From: a virus
IMG/VR virus record: IMGVR_UViG_3300037504_000203
Location: 1-28,581 of that record
Direction: 5' to 3' (one strand)
Length of the DNA: 28,581 bases
The notes under the pieces are model-generated. The model did no database searches, was not told the origin of the DNA, and saw nothing but the letters and a program-made list of their open reading frames with translations. Shown one piece after another: positions 7,212 to 12,452 of this stretch. The position numbers and the translations under genes were made by a program. Position 1 is the stretch's first letter. Every line of letters starts with the position of its first letter.

Positions 7212-7834
7212 TTGCACCCCCGATTGAGTACCGGATCTTTACCGGAGAAACCCCGTGCCTTTCGCCCGGCAAGGCGTACGCCTACGTGATGGACGGCGAG
7301 GGCCTGAAGAAGTTCACGACGTGCCGGCACTTCTCGGCTGTCGTGCCCGTCGCGCGGGCAATCATCCCCGGTCTGCCCGTCCTGGGCTGCGGATTGCAGA
7401 TGCACTACCGCCTGCCGGCCGGACATTTGGCCGCGATGTTGCGGGACGCCCGCGCCGAGTCGTGGGAGCAGCCGCGGGAGACGATGTACCACGTCCGCGT
7501 CCGCGACGGCATGACCCGCATCACCAAGCCGCCCCAGGATGGCGGCGCCGGGCACCTGGCGTACCAGACCGGCGATGCGCGCGATATCGCGGTCGACGTC
7601 CACAGCCACCATCAGATGAGCGCCTTCTTCTCGTCGACGGACGTTCGCGACGAGCAGGGTCGCCGGATCTACGCCGTAATCGGTAGGATCTTCACCCGTC
7701 CGCAGATCCGCGTCCGTGTTGGCGTCTACGGCCATTACCTCCCGGTCCGGGTGACGGATGTCTTCAATGGGCCCGGTCCGTTTCGCGATCTGTACGACGT
7801 CGTCCACAAGGCGGGATACCTATGCCGGAACTGA
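7199..7834 (+). CDS. PRTRC system protein A, JAB/JAMM metallopeptidase
   Basis: ATG 7199 overlaps the E2-like stop by 13 bases, after the GGAGG of CTGGAGGATTT. The zinc-binding JAMM motif H-x-H-x7-S-x2-D is complete: His135, His137, Ser145 and Asp148 (HSHHQMSAFFSSTD). Behind it come the strands YAVIGRIF and RVRVGVYGHY expected of the JAB fold. The N-terminal ~100 residues form the non-catalytic half seen in PRTRC protein A. JAMM peptidases remove or mature ubiquitin-like modifiers. Here the likely substrate is the C-like protein, with its internal GTKG, or its conjugates. The intact metal ligands imply an active enzyme. Confidence 0.85.
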   Translation: MESLIAPPIEYRIFTGETPCLSPGKAYAYVMDGEGLKKFTTCRHFSAVVPVARAIIPGLPVLGCGLQMHYRLPAGHLAAMLRDARAESWEQPRETMYHVRVRDGMTRITKPPQDGGAGHLAYQTGDARDIAVDVHSHHQMSAFFSSTDVRDEQGRRIYAVIGRIFTRPQIRVRVGVYGHYLPVRVTDVFNGPGPFRDLYDVVHKAGYLCRN

Positions 7835-8622
7835 AGATGCAGAAGCGATATCGCCTCCAGACAGCGGACCCACGGTACGCGCATATTGTCCTGGTCGGCT
7901 GCGGCGGCACCGGATCCTTCCTCGCCCTGCACCTGGCGCGTCTGGCCTACCACGCCCGCGATCGCTACGACATGGACCTCCGGCTGACGTTTATCGACCC
8001 AGACACCGTCGAGCACCGCAATCTCGGCCGGCAGAACTTTGCCCCCGCCGAGGTGGGACACAACAAGGCGCGGGCTCTGGCCTGGCGGTACAACCGCGCC
8101 TTCGGCCTGGACATCCGCGCGGTCGGCGATGTGTTTGGCGACCGTCGGTTTGAGTTTGGATACCGAACCTGGCACCTGATCGTCGGCGCGGTGGATAACG
8201 CCGCAGCCCGGCGGTCGATCGCCGACGGACGCTTGTGGCACGCAACGGACAAAAACTGGTGGCTCGACTGCGGGAATGAGGAGCACGCCGGCCAGGTCCT
8301 GCTCGGGAATCGACATGGCCTGAAAGCGCCGGCGATCTCCAAGTTGGGATTCTGCGACGGACTCCCCCTGCCCAGCGTGCAGGCGCCGGACCTGCTGGAG
8401 GCTCCGGAGGCCGGCGAGGACCCGGAGAGCTGCGCGGAGCTGACGCTGGCCGATGCGCAGAGCCTGATGGTCAATCAGGCGATGGCCACGTACGCCGCGC
8501 AGTACGTCTACCGGATGCTGATCACCCGCGATCTGGATATCTACGCGACGTACATAGACCTCCGGACCGGCGGGGCGCGGAGCGAACCGATCACCGGAGA
8601 GCCGGGAGGGACCGATGCCTGA
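7822..8622 (+). CDS. PRTRC system ThiF/E1-like adenylyltransferase
   Basis: ATG 7822 overlaps the JAMM gene by 13 bases. The 266-residue protein has an N-terminal Rossmann fold with the nucleotide loop VGCGGTGS (residues ~30-37), then FIDPDTVEHRNLGRQNF, which carries the E1-type D-x-D and N-x-x-R residues. NKARALAWRYN supplies the conserved Lys of E1-like enzymes, and VGAVDN follows. Two cysteines sit in conserved-looking places: Cys150 in LDCGN and Cys204 in PESCAE. Either could be the thiol-transfer residue. E1-like enzymes adenylate the C-terminus of a ubiquitin-like protein using ATP and pass it to an E2. The E2-like and ubiquitin-like candidates are encoded just upstream. The size and order fit PRTRC ThiF. 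Confidence 0.85.
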   Translation: MPELKMQKRYRLQTADPRYAHIVLVGCGGTGSFLALHLARLAYHARDRYDMDLRLTFIDPDTVEHRNLGRQNFAPAEVGHNKARALAWRYNRAFGLDIRAVGDVFGDRRFEFGYRTWHLIVGAVDNAAARRSIADGRLWHATDKNWWLDCGNEEHAGQVLLGNRHGLKAPAISKLGFCDGLPLPSVQAPDLLEAPEAGEDPESCAELTLADAQSLMVNQAMATYAAQYVYRMLITRDLDIYATYIDLRTGGARSEPITGEPGGTDA

Positions 8623-9001
8623 TAATATTCGCCGCTTCACCCTCGAGGGCAAGCCGGTGCCGTACGTTCGGATGACTCAGCGGGGCAAGTACGTCAAACG
8701 CAACGCCCGGCGCTACCTGGCCAGCAAGGACGCCATCGGCCTTCAGATGCGCTGCCAGATGGGCCGGCGCGGCTGGTATCCCTACCCCAGAGGCACGCGC
8801 CTGGCGGTGCATATCGCGTTCCTGTACGCCAACGGCGCCGACCACCGCAGGGATATCGACAATGAGGTAAAAGCCGTCGTGGATGCCGGGAACGGGGTGC
8901 TGTATGACGATGACCGCTGGATCGACGCGATCGAGGCGGAGCGCGGGCCATCGGACGACGGCGAGGATCGGGTGATTATCGAGGTGGCGGCGATCGGTTG
9001 A
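8615..9001 (+). CDS. rusA: RusA-like Holliday junction resolvase
   Basis: ATG 8615 follows GGGAGG and overlaps the ThiF gene by 8 bases. The 128-residue length is typical of RusA. Conserved features are the N-terminal GKPVPYVRMT, the metal-binding DIDN (Asp80, Asp82, Asn83), a following Lys in NEVKAVVD, and the acidic cluster Asp98-Asp100 (VLYDDDRW) that completes the active site, with the terminal strand VIIEVAAI. RusA cuts four-way junctions symmetrically and in phages resolves recombination or replication intermediates before packaging. It is the last gene of the early operon. The first intergenic copy of the 18-bp palindrome begins two bases after its stop. Confidence 0.88.
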   Translation: MPDNIRRFTLEGKPVPYVRMTQRGKYVKRNARRYLASKDAIGLQMRCQMGRRGWYPYPRGTRLAVHIAFLYANGADHRRDIDNEVKAVVDAGNGVLYDDDRWIDAIEAERGPSDDGEDRVIIEVAAIG

Positions 9002-9002
9002 C

Positions 9003-9020
9003 ACTGGCAACGTTGCCAGT
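9003..9020. repeat. 18-bp perfect palindrome, copy 2 (20 bp with flanks)
   Basis: Identical to the copy at 4335. Here the symmetry extends to 20 bp (9002-9021) because C and G flank it. It lies two bases after the resolvase stop, followed by GAGGAGAGAG, and 38 bases upstream of the ATG of the short frame at 9059. It marks the boundary between the early operon and the tnpB cargo region. Confidence 0.85.
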
Positions 9021-9058
9021 GAGGAGAGAGATTACTAGCTGATATTGGAGGCACTTAG

Positions 9059-9091
9059 ATGGCACATACGACAACGAAAGGGCGGGGATGA
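9059..9091 (+). CDS. Possible 10-residue leader peptide before tnpB
   Basis: A strong TTGGAGG ribosome-binding site precedes ATG 9059, which opens a frame reading MAHTTTKGRG. Its TGA overlaps the first ATG of tnpB (ATGATG at 9088). It may couple translation to tnpB. Alternatively it is the remnant start of a phage gene interrupted when the tnpB segment arrived. It is too short to judge by composition. Confidence 0.3.
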   Translation: MAHTTTKGRG

Positions 9092-10242
9092 TGGGTGATG
9101 CATCCGCGATGATTCAACGCGCATATAAGACAGAGCTTGACCCGAACAATGAACAAGCGACTAAGTTCGAGATATTTGCACGTGTTCGTCGATTCGTATA
9201 CAACGTGGGGCGATGGGAATGGATCTATCAATATGAGCATGATGGCAAACCAAGCGCCTACCGGCTCAAAAAACAATTCAACGCACAGAAGGACGATCTC
9301 TATCCCTGGGTGCGACTTGCGCCGTATGCCGTGACTGAGGCCGCGTTCCGAGATTTGGGAGACGCCTACAAGAATTTTTTCCGTAGAGTCAAAAACGGTG
9401 AGGATCCAGGATACCCGAAGCGAACTAGGCGAGCTGATCATTTCAGCGTGCGCAATCTCAAGGTAGAGCGTGACCGAGTACGTATTCAGGGCGTCGGATG
9501 GGTGCGCCTTAAGGAATACGACTATATCCCGACAACAGACACTGGCCTAAAATTTGGAACCTATGCCACAATTTCAAGGAGGGGTGGACGCTGGTTCGTT
9601 TCGACAACAGTAGAGGAGCCTGAGCCGGAGCTAAAAGACCGTCACGCCGTGGTGATTGGTGTTGACTTTGGAATCAAGGAACTGGCGACATGCTCGAATG
9701 GTACGGTATTTTCAAACTCAAAGCCGCTAGAACAGGCTCTATGCAAACTGGCCAGGCTCAATAAAGAGCTTGCTCGTCGAAAGAGGGGCGGATCGAATTG
9801 GCACAAGACAAAACGAAAGCTCCAACGGACCCACAAGCGAGTGTCGGATGTTCGCCGACACATCCAGCACAAAATCAGTCATTATCTCACGTATGATGTG
9901 CGACCGAGTGCGATTGTTCTGGAGGATCTGAATGTTAAGGGGATGCAGAGTAACGGTCATTTATCGCGTGCAATCAGTGACGTAGGCTTCTATGAACTAC
10001 GGCGTCAGATCGAATACAAAGCGAAATGGTTGGGAATTGAGGTTGTTTTCGCAGATCGATGGTACCCCAGCAGCAAAACATGCTCCAGGTGCGGGGTGAA
10101 AAAGGAGAGGTTAACACTATCGGACAGAATCTTCGTTTGTGATGATTGTGGATTCAAGGTTGATCGGGATTTGAACGCAGCTCTAAACTTGGCTGCGTTA
10201 GGTAGGAACCGCCAAATGGGCGGGGATTGCTCAGGGAGTTAG
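9088..10242 (+). CDS. tnpB: TnpB-type (IS200/IS605 OrfB / Cas12 ancestor) RNA-guided RuvC nuclease
   Basis: The protein is 384 residues from ATG 9088. The in-frame ATG at 9109 (MIQRAYKTEL) matches the usual TnpB start better. An N-terminal helix-turn-helix region (KTELDPNNEQ, FVYNVGRWEWIYQY) leads to the middle beta region, then a split RuvC. The catalytic residues all look present: Asp193 (GVDFGIKELA), Glu279 (LEDLNVKGM) and Asp361 (DRDLNAALN). The CxxC...CxxC zinc ribbon is intact at Cys332, Cys335, Cys351 and Cys354. TnpB cuts DNA guided by an RNA made from its own 3' end and flank. No tnpA is present. Its codon use is AT-richer than all neighbours, indicating recent transfer. A CRISPR-like mini-array begins 83 bases downstream, so a Cas12-like role is worth testing. 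Confidence 0.9.
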   Translation: MMGDASAMIQRAYKTELDPNNEQATKFEIFARVRRFVYNVGRWEWIYQYEHDGKPSAYRLKKQFNAQKDDLYPWVRLAPYAVTEAAFRDLGDAYKNFFRRVKNGEDPGYPKRTRRADHFSVRNLKVERDRVRIQGVGWVRLKEYDYIPTTDTGLKFGTYATISRRGGRWFVSTTVEEPEPELKDRHAVVIGVDFGIKELATCSNGTVFSNSKPLEQALCKLARLNKELARRKRGGSNWHKTKRKLQRTHKRVSDVRRHIQHKISHYLTYDVRPSAIVLEDLNVKGMQSNGHLSRAISDVGFYELRRQIEYKAKWLGIEVVFADRWYPSSKTCSRCGVKKERLTLSDRIFVCDDCGFKVDRDLNAALNLAALGRNRQMGGDCSGS

Positions 10243-10302
10243 GCTGCTGTAATGGTCTACTGTGAACTGGGAACCGAGCAGCGAATAGCATCAGTCTCGG
10301 AT

Positions 10303-10328
10303 AGACATATATGTCTGACATGTATGTC
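10303..10328. promoter_or_regulatory. Two adjacent dyads at the start of the mini-array
   Basis: AGACATATATGTCT (10303-10316) is a perfect 14-bp palindrome. It is directly followed by GACATGTATGTC (10317-10328), whose arms GACAT and ATGTC are inverted around GT. The second dyad runs into the first three bases of repeat 1. This AT-rich segment may be a leader, a regulator site, or the end of a TnpB guide-RNA scaffold. The remaining bases from 10243 to 10302 contain only a short GCTGC/GCAGC inverted pair. Confidence 0.45.
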
Positions 10329-10477
10329 GCATCCCTCTGCGCGAGGATGTTTGGGATCTAGGAGCCAATGACCCCGGACGAAAAGCGTCGCATCCCTCTG
10401 CGCGAGGATGTTTGGACGTCGGTGAGGCTCGGGCTGTCCTGGATGCGTGTCGCATCCCTCTGCGCGAGGATGTTTGG
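10326..10477 (+). CRISPR. CRISPR-like mini-array: three identical 29-bp repeats, two spacers
   Basis: The repeats are at 10326-10354, 10387-10415 and 10449-10477 and are identical over 29 bp. Each begins GTCGCATCCC and ends GGATGTTTGG. The two spacers are 32 bp (10355-10386) and 33 bp (10416-10448) and share no visible similarity. Each repeat contains an internal hairpin, CATCC with GGATG, extended by CTC/GAG with one bulged C around a TGCGC loop. The 29/32 geometry, the stem-loop and the GTTTGG end resemble type I-E repeats more than the longer repeats of type V systems. Orientation is inferred. No cas1, cas2 or Cascade genes are in the window. The nearest nuclease gene is tnpB, 83 bases upstream. 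Confidence 0.8.
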
Positions 10478-10500
10478 GGTTCTGCCGGACGCGCCTAGAT

Positions 10501-10514
10501 GTTACGTCAGTAAC
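10501..10514 (-). promoter_or_regulatory. Operator-like inverted motif (copy 2, reverse orientation)
   Basis: GTTACGTCAGTAAC on the + strand is GTTACTGACGTAAC on the - strand, matching the copies at 2615 and 25839 except for the sixth base. It lies 31 bases upstream of the -35 element of the promoter at 10546. It could be an operator or activator site for that promoter. Confidence 0.5.
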
Positions 10515-10545
10515 CCCCCCCTACAAAACGTCCCCTTGACAGGGC

Positions 10546-10574
10546 TTGCACATTAGAACAAATGATCGTATACT
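10546..10574 (+). promoter_or_regulatory. Sigma70-type promoter for the 68-aa gene and perhaps the late region
   Basis: TTGCAC (10546-10551) and TATACT (10569-10574) are separated by exactly 17 bases. Another TTGACA is seen at 10536-10541 but its spacing to TATACT is too long. Transcription should begin near 10581, virtually at the ATG at 10582, so the transcript would be leaderless or nearly so. This is the clearest promoter in the window and points into the late block, although the terminator at 10848 intervenes. Confidence 0.65.
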
Positions 10575-10581
10575 AAGGGTG

Positions 10582-10788
10582 ATGACAACTCTCTCCGATG
10601 CCGAATGGCGTGCCTTGCTGTGTGCTGTGCGTGACGCGGTCAGCGACATTGTGACCGGATCCGGGTACGGAAGTGTCACGATCGAGTGTGTGGCAGGGTC
10701 GCCCAAAGGCGTAAAGGTTCAACGGTCGCTGAGGTTCAACCGCGATATTTACCCAGACGAGGACAAACTCCCGCAGGGCGCGGCTTAG
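10582..10788 (+). CDS. Small protein of unknown function, DUF2292-like pattern, 68 aa
   Basis: I chose ATG 10582 because it lies just after the -10 box. A longer frame from 10546 would begin inside the promoter. The protein has an N-terminal helix (SDAEWRALLCAVRDAVSDIV) and a small beta hairpin, GYGSVTIECVAG then GVKVQRSLRF. This resembles the YGSVxIxVxxGKxVxIxxxxxxR pattern of short DUF2292-type proteins. The similarity is from memory and weak. It stands alone between the mini-array and a strong terminator, so it may be an immediate-early or lysogeny-expressed gene with its own transcript. Confidence 0.6.
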   Translation: MTTLSDAEWRALLCAVRDAVSDIVTGSGYGSVTIECVAGSPKGVKVQRSLRFNRDIYPDEDKLPQGAA

Positions 10789-10847
10789 CTCAGACGATCC
10801 CAGGCGAATAGAGGTGTAGCTGACGACGCCCGCCAGAGACGATGATT

Positions 10848-10884
10848 CCGGGGCAGACCGATACAGGTCTGTCCCGGTTTTTTT
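10848..10884 (+). terminator. Strong intrinsic terminator
   Basis: CCGGGGCAGACC (10848-10859) pairs with GGTCTGTCCCGG (10866-10877) over 12 bp, with a single G-T pair and a six-base loop. Seven T residues (10878-10884) follow. It would end transcripts from the promoter at 10546, so the late genes downstream would need antitermination, read-through or another promoter. The T-tract overlaps the likely TTG start of the LuxR-type gene. Confidence 0.9.
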
Positions 10885-11113
10885 GTTGTCCCCTCGGCAG
10901 AGGCAGTGCTTGACCCTCGCCGGCCGGGGAATGACGTGGCGTCAGATGGCTCAGGTATTGGATATCTCCCGGACGACGATCCGGGGACATTTGAATCGGG
11001 CACGCAACCGGCTAGGAGCGGACAACACGACCCACGCGGTGGTGCTGGCGCTGTCGAAAGGCGAAATTCATTTGGATACCATCCTGGAGGATGACGATGA
11101 TGCGAAAGGCTAG
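10883..11113 (+). CDS. LuxR/GerE-type helix-turn-helix regulator, 76 aa
   Basis: The protein is essentially a lone GerE domain: LSPRQRQCLTLAGRG (helix 1), MTWRQMAQVLDISRTTIRGHL (HTH) and NRARNRLGA (last helix). The acidic tail EDDDDAKG follows. I chose TTG 10883 because later starts (ATG 10931) would lose helix 1. No ribosome-binding site is visible because the start lies in the terminator T-tract. The frame is open back to a CTG at 10820 preceded by GAGGTG. LuxR-type HTH proteins bind DNA as dimers, and in this position a late-gene regulator is likely. It overlaps the next gene by 17 bases. Confidence 0.7.
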   Translation: MLSPRQRQCLTLAGRGMTWRQMAQVLDISRTTIRGHLNRARNRLGADNTTHAVVLALSKGEIHLDTILEDDDDAKG

Positions 11114-11639
11114 GAAGTTGGTGTGGGCGATGTTGTTCCTGCTGATGCTGGTTATGCTCTCGGTCCTCCGGGTGAGCGCCCAGGAGGCCGGGGACCCGGC
11201 GGTCATCGACGAAGCCGCGATCCCGGCGCTGCCGCAGTTTTTGGACTTTGTCGCATCCCCGCCCGGCGCGGTGATCGTCGGCGTGGTGGTCTCGATGTAC
11301 CTGGCCCGCTGGCAGTGGTACAACGCGCAGTCGGGGGAGACGAAGAAACTCATTGCCTACGGCCTGACCGCCGTCGTGGCGATCGGGGCCTATCTCCTGG
11401 TCACCTACGTCCCGGCGGCGTTCTGGGAAGAGGCCGAGGCGATCTGGGTGATCCTGGTATTTACGGCGTTTGCCGTGTTCGGGAATCAAGGATGGTTTCA
11501 ACTGGCGATCAAGCGCGCCCAGGCCGGTGACGAAACGAACCCATTGTCGAGCCCGCCCGACCGGCGCTGGATGATGATCGGCGGTGATACGGAGCCGGTT
11601 GGACCAATGACGATGACCCAGAGTGACAAGGTGGCCTGA
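11097..11639 (+). CDS. Multi-pass membrane protein, holin candidate, 180 aa
   Basis: I chose ATG 11097 because it is six bases from GGAGG. The in-frame ATG at 11091 abuts that site. The N-terminus looks like a signal peptide or first membrane segment (KARKLVWAMLFLLMLVMLSV, then LRVSA, a plausible signal peptidase site before QEAG). Three further hydrophobic segments follow: GAVIVGVVVSMYLA, LIAYGLTAVVAIGAYLLV and AIWVILVFTAFAVF. The C-terminus is polar. Its size, topology and position before the terminase suggest a holin, but no endolysin is visible in the window and the family is not recognised. Confidence 0.7.
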   Translation: MMRKARKLVWAMLFLLMLVMLSVLRVSAQEAGDPAVIDEAAIPALPQFLDFVASPPGAVIVGVVVSMYLARWQWYNAQSGETKKLIAYGLTAVVAIGAYLLVTYVPAAFWEEAEAIWVILVFTAFAVFGNQGWFQLAIKRAQAGDETNPLSSPPDRRWMMIGGDTEPVGPMTMTQSDKVA

Positions 11640-11642
11640 TCC

Positions 11643-11960
11643 GTGGAAATCGCCGCCCTCCTCGCCTCCATCGTCTCGCTCGTCGGCGCCGTCCTCACTC
11701 TTTACAAGGCCCGCGCGGAGCGCGAGCAGATCGAGGCCACGGCCTCCGAGACTATCACCAGCACGGCCTTGAGTTTGATTGAGCCGCTGAGGGTCCGGCT
11801 GCAGGAGGTTGAGCGCGAACTGCGGGCGTCGAAACTCCGCATCGAGGAGCTGGAGCGCGACCTCGCCCTGGCAAACCGTCGCATCGCGGAGCTCGAGGCG
11901 GAAAACCGGCACTATGAGTGCCTGCTGGAAGAGAACAACATCGAGATCGATGCGACCTAA
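11643..11960 (+). CDS. Membrane-anchored coiled-coil protein, 105 aa (lysis or spanin-like candidate)
   Basis: GTG 11643 lies three bases after the previous stop. Residues ~2-20 are a hydrophobic anchor (IAALLASIVSLVGAVLTLY). From ~25 to 95 the sequence is a long heptad-rich coiled coil (RLQEVERELRASKLRIEELE, then LANRRIAELEAENRH). This N-anchor plus coiled-coil layout is like inner-membrane spanin subunits or other phage lysis accessories. It follows the holin candidate in the same operon. No sequence motif proves the role. Confidence 0.65.
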   Translation: MEIAALLASIVSLVGAVLTLYKARAEREQIEATASETITSTALSLIEPLRVRLQEVERELRASKLRIEELERDLALANRRIAELEAENRHYECLLEENNIEIDAT

Positions 11961-12057
11961 CAAACGGCAGCGATATCGACGTAAGCGGAAGATGCGGCGG
12001 ATCCCGAGGGACGGCAAAAAGCAGGGAGAGAAGATCAAGGATCGGAATGGGAGGTAA
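11950..12057 (+). CDS. Possible 35-residue strongly basic peptide
   Basis: ATG 11950 overlaps the end of the coiled-coil gene. The frame reads MRPNKRQRYRRKRKM and so on to NGR, with over half the residues Lys or Arg. It fills the gap up to the ribosome-binding site of the terminase small subunit. The upstream ribosome-binding site is weak. A nucleic-acid-binding peptide is possible, but the frame could be chance. Confidence 0.35.
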   Translation: MRPNKRQRYRRKRKMRRIPRDGKKQGEKIKDRNGR

Positions 12058-12062
12058 CGATA

Positions 12063-12452
12063 ATGGCTGGGCGGTTTAACTACGAGCGGGCCGCGTCTGC
12101 GTTGGTTGATGCAGCGTACCTCGGCGACAAGCAGGCCGCCGAGCGACACGGCATTACCGCGCGATCCATTCGCAATTACCGCCAGCGACTGCAGGAAGAT
12201 CGGGAGCTTTCCGAACTTTTCCAGCATAAAAGGGCCCTGGCCGAACAGGACTGGGCGCACGAGCTGGCCCCGGCGATTCGGGCCAGCATCGACTTTCTGC
12301 GTAGAGCCGCCCAGAGGGCCAGCACGCGGGATGCGGATGTGATCCATTCCGTAGCCGGCGCGCTGAAGATTTTGTCTAACGTGGCGATGACCAAGCAGGT
12401 GCTGGATGCTCGATTCGCTCACACAGATCGATCGTCAGATCCGGAGGCTTGA
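12063..12452 (+). CDS. terS: Terminase small subunit (putative)
   Basis: ATG 12063 follows GGGAGG. The 129-residue protein begins with a helix-turn-helix (AYLGDKQAAERHGITARSIR, then NYRQRL), as in phage small terminases that recognise packaging DNA. It is followed by helical oligomerisation segments (WAHELAPAIRASIDFLRRAA). It lies directly upstream of, and overlaps by 47 bases, the large terminase, which is the standard arrangement. The call rests on HTH plus position rather than on family-specific motifs. Confidence 0.75.
   Translation: MAGRFNYERAASALVDAAYLGDKQAAERHGITARSIRNYRQRLQEDRELSELFQHKRALAEQDWAHELAPAIRASIDFLRRAAQRASTRDADVIHSVAGALKILSNVAMTKQVLDARFAHTDRSSDPEA

Noticed and set aside
9088-10242. 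Reading the TnpB as an inactive decaying transposase
   Set aside because: The full length is open, and the three RuvC acids and four zinc Cys are present, so decay is not supported.
10536-10541. TTGACA as a perfect -35 box
   Set aside because: The only good -10 (TATACT at 10569) is 27 bases away. TTGCAC at 10546 has the correct 17-base spacing.
10368-10556. A 62-codon + frame starting ATGACCCCGGACG with AGGAG upstream
   Set aside because: It runs through two of the three CRISPR-like repeats, which are 61 and 62 bases apart and so fall in different frames. The translation has no consistent repeat and shows no family.
10782-10793. GGCTTAGCTCAG resembles the start of a tRNA D-arm
   Set aside because: No anticodon arm, no GTTCGA T-loop and no matching acceptor stem follow within the expected distance.
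10785-12422. A 545-codon open frame on the - strand, and similar long - strand frames at 12493-13770, 670-1665, 7735-8652 and 19564-20634
   Set aside because: They mirror well-supported + strand genes in GC-rich DNA, have Arg, Pro and Gly-rich low-complexity translations and no family motifs or plausible ribosome-binding sites.
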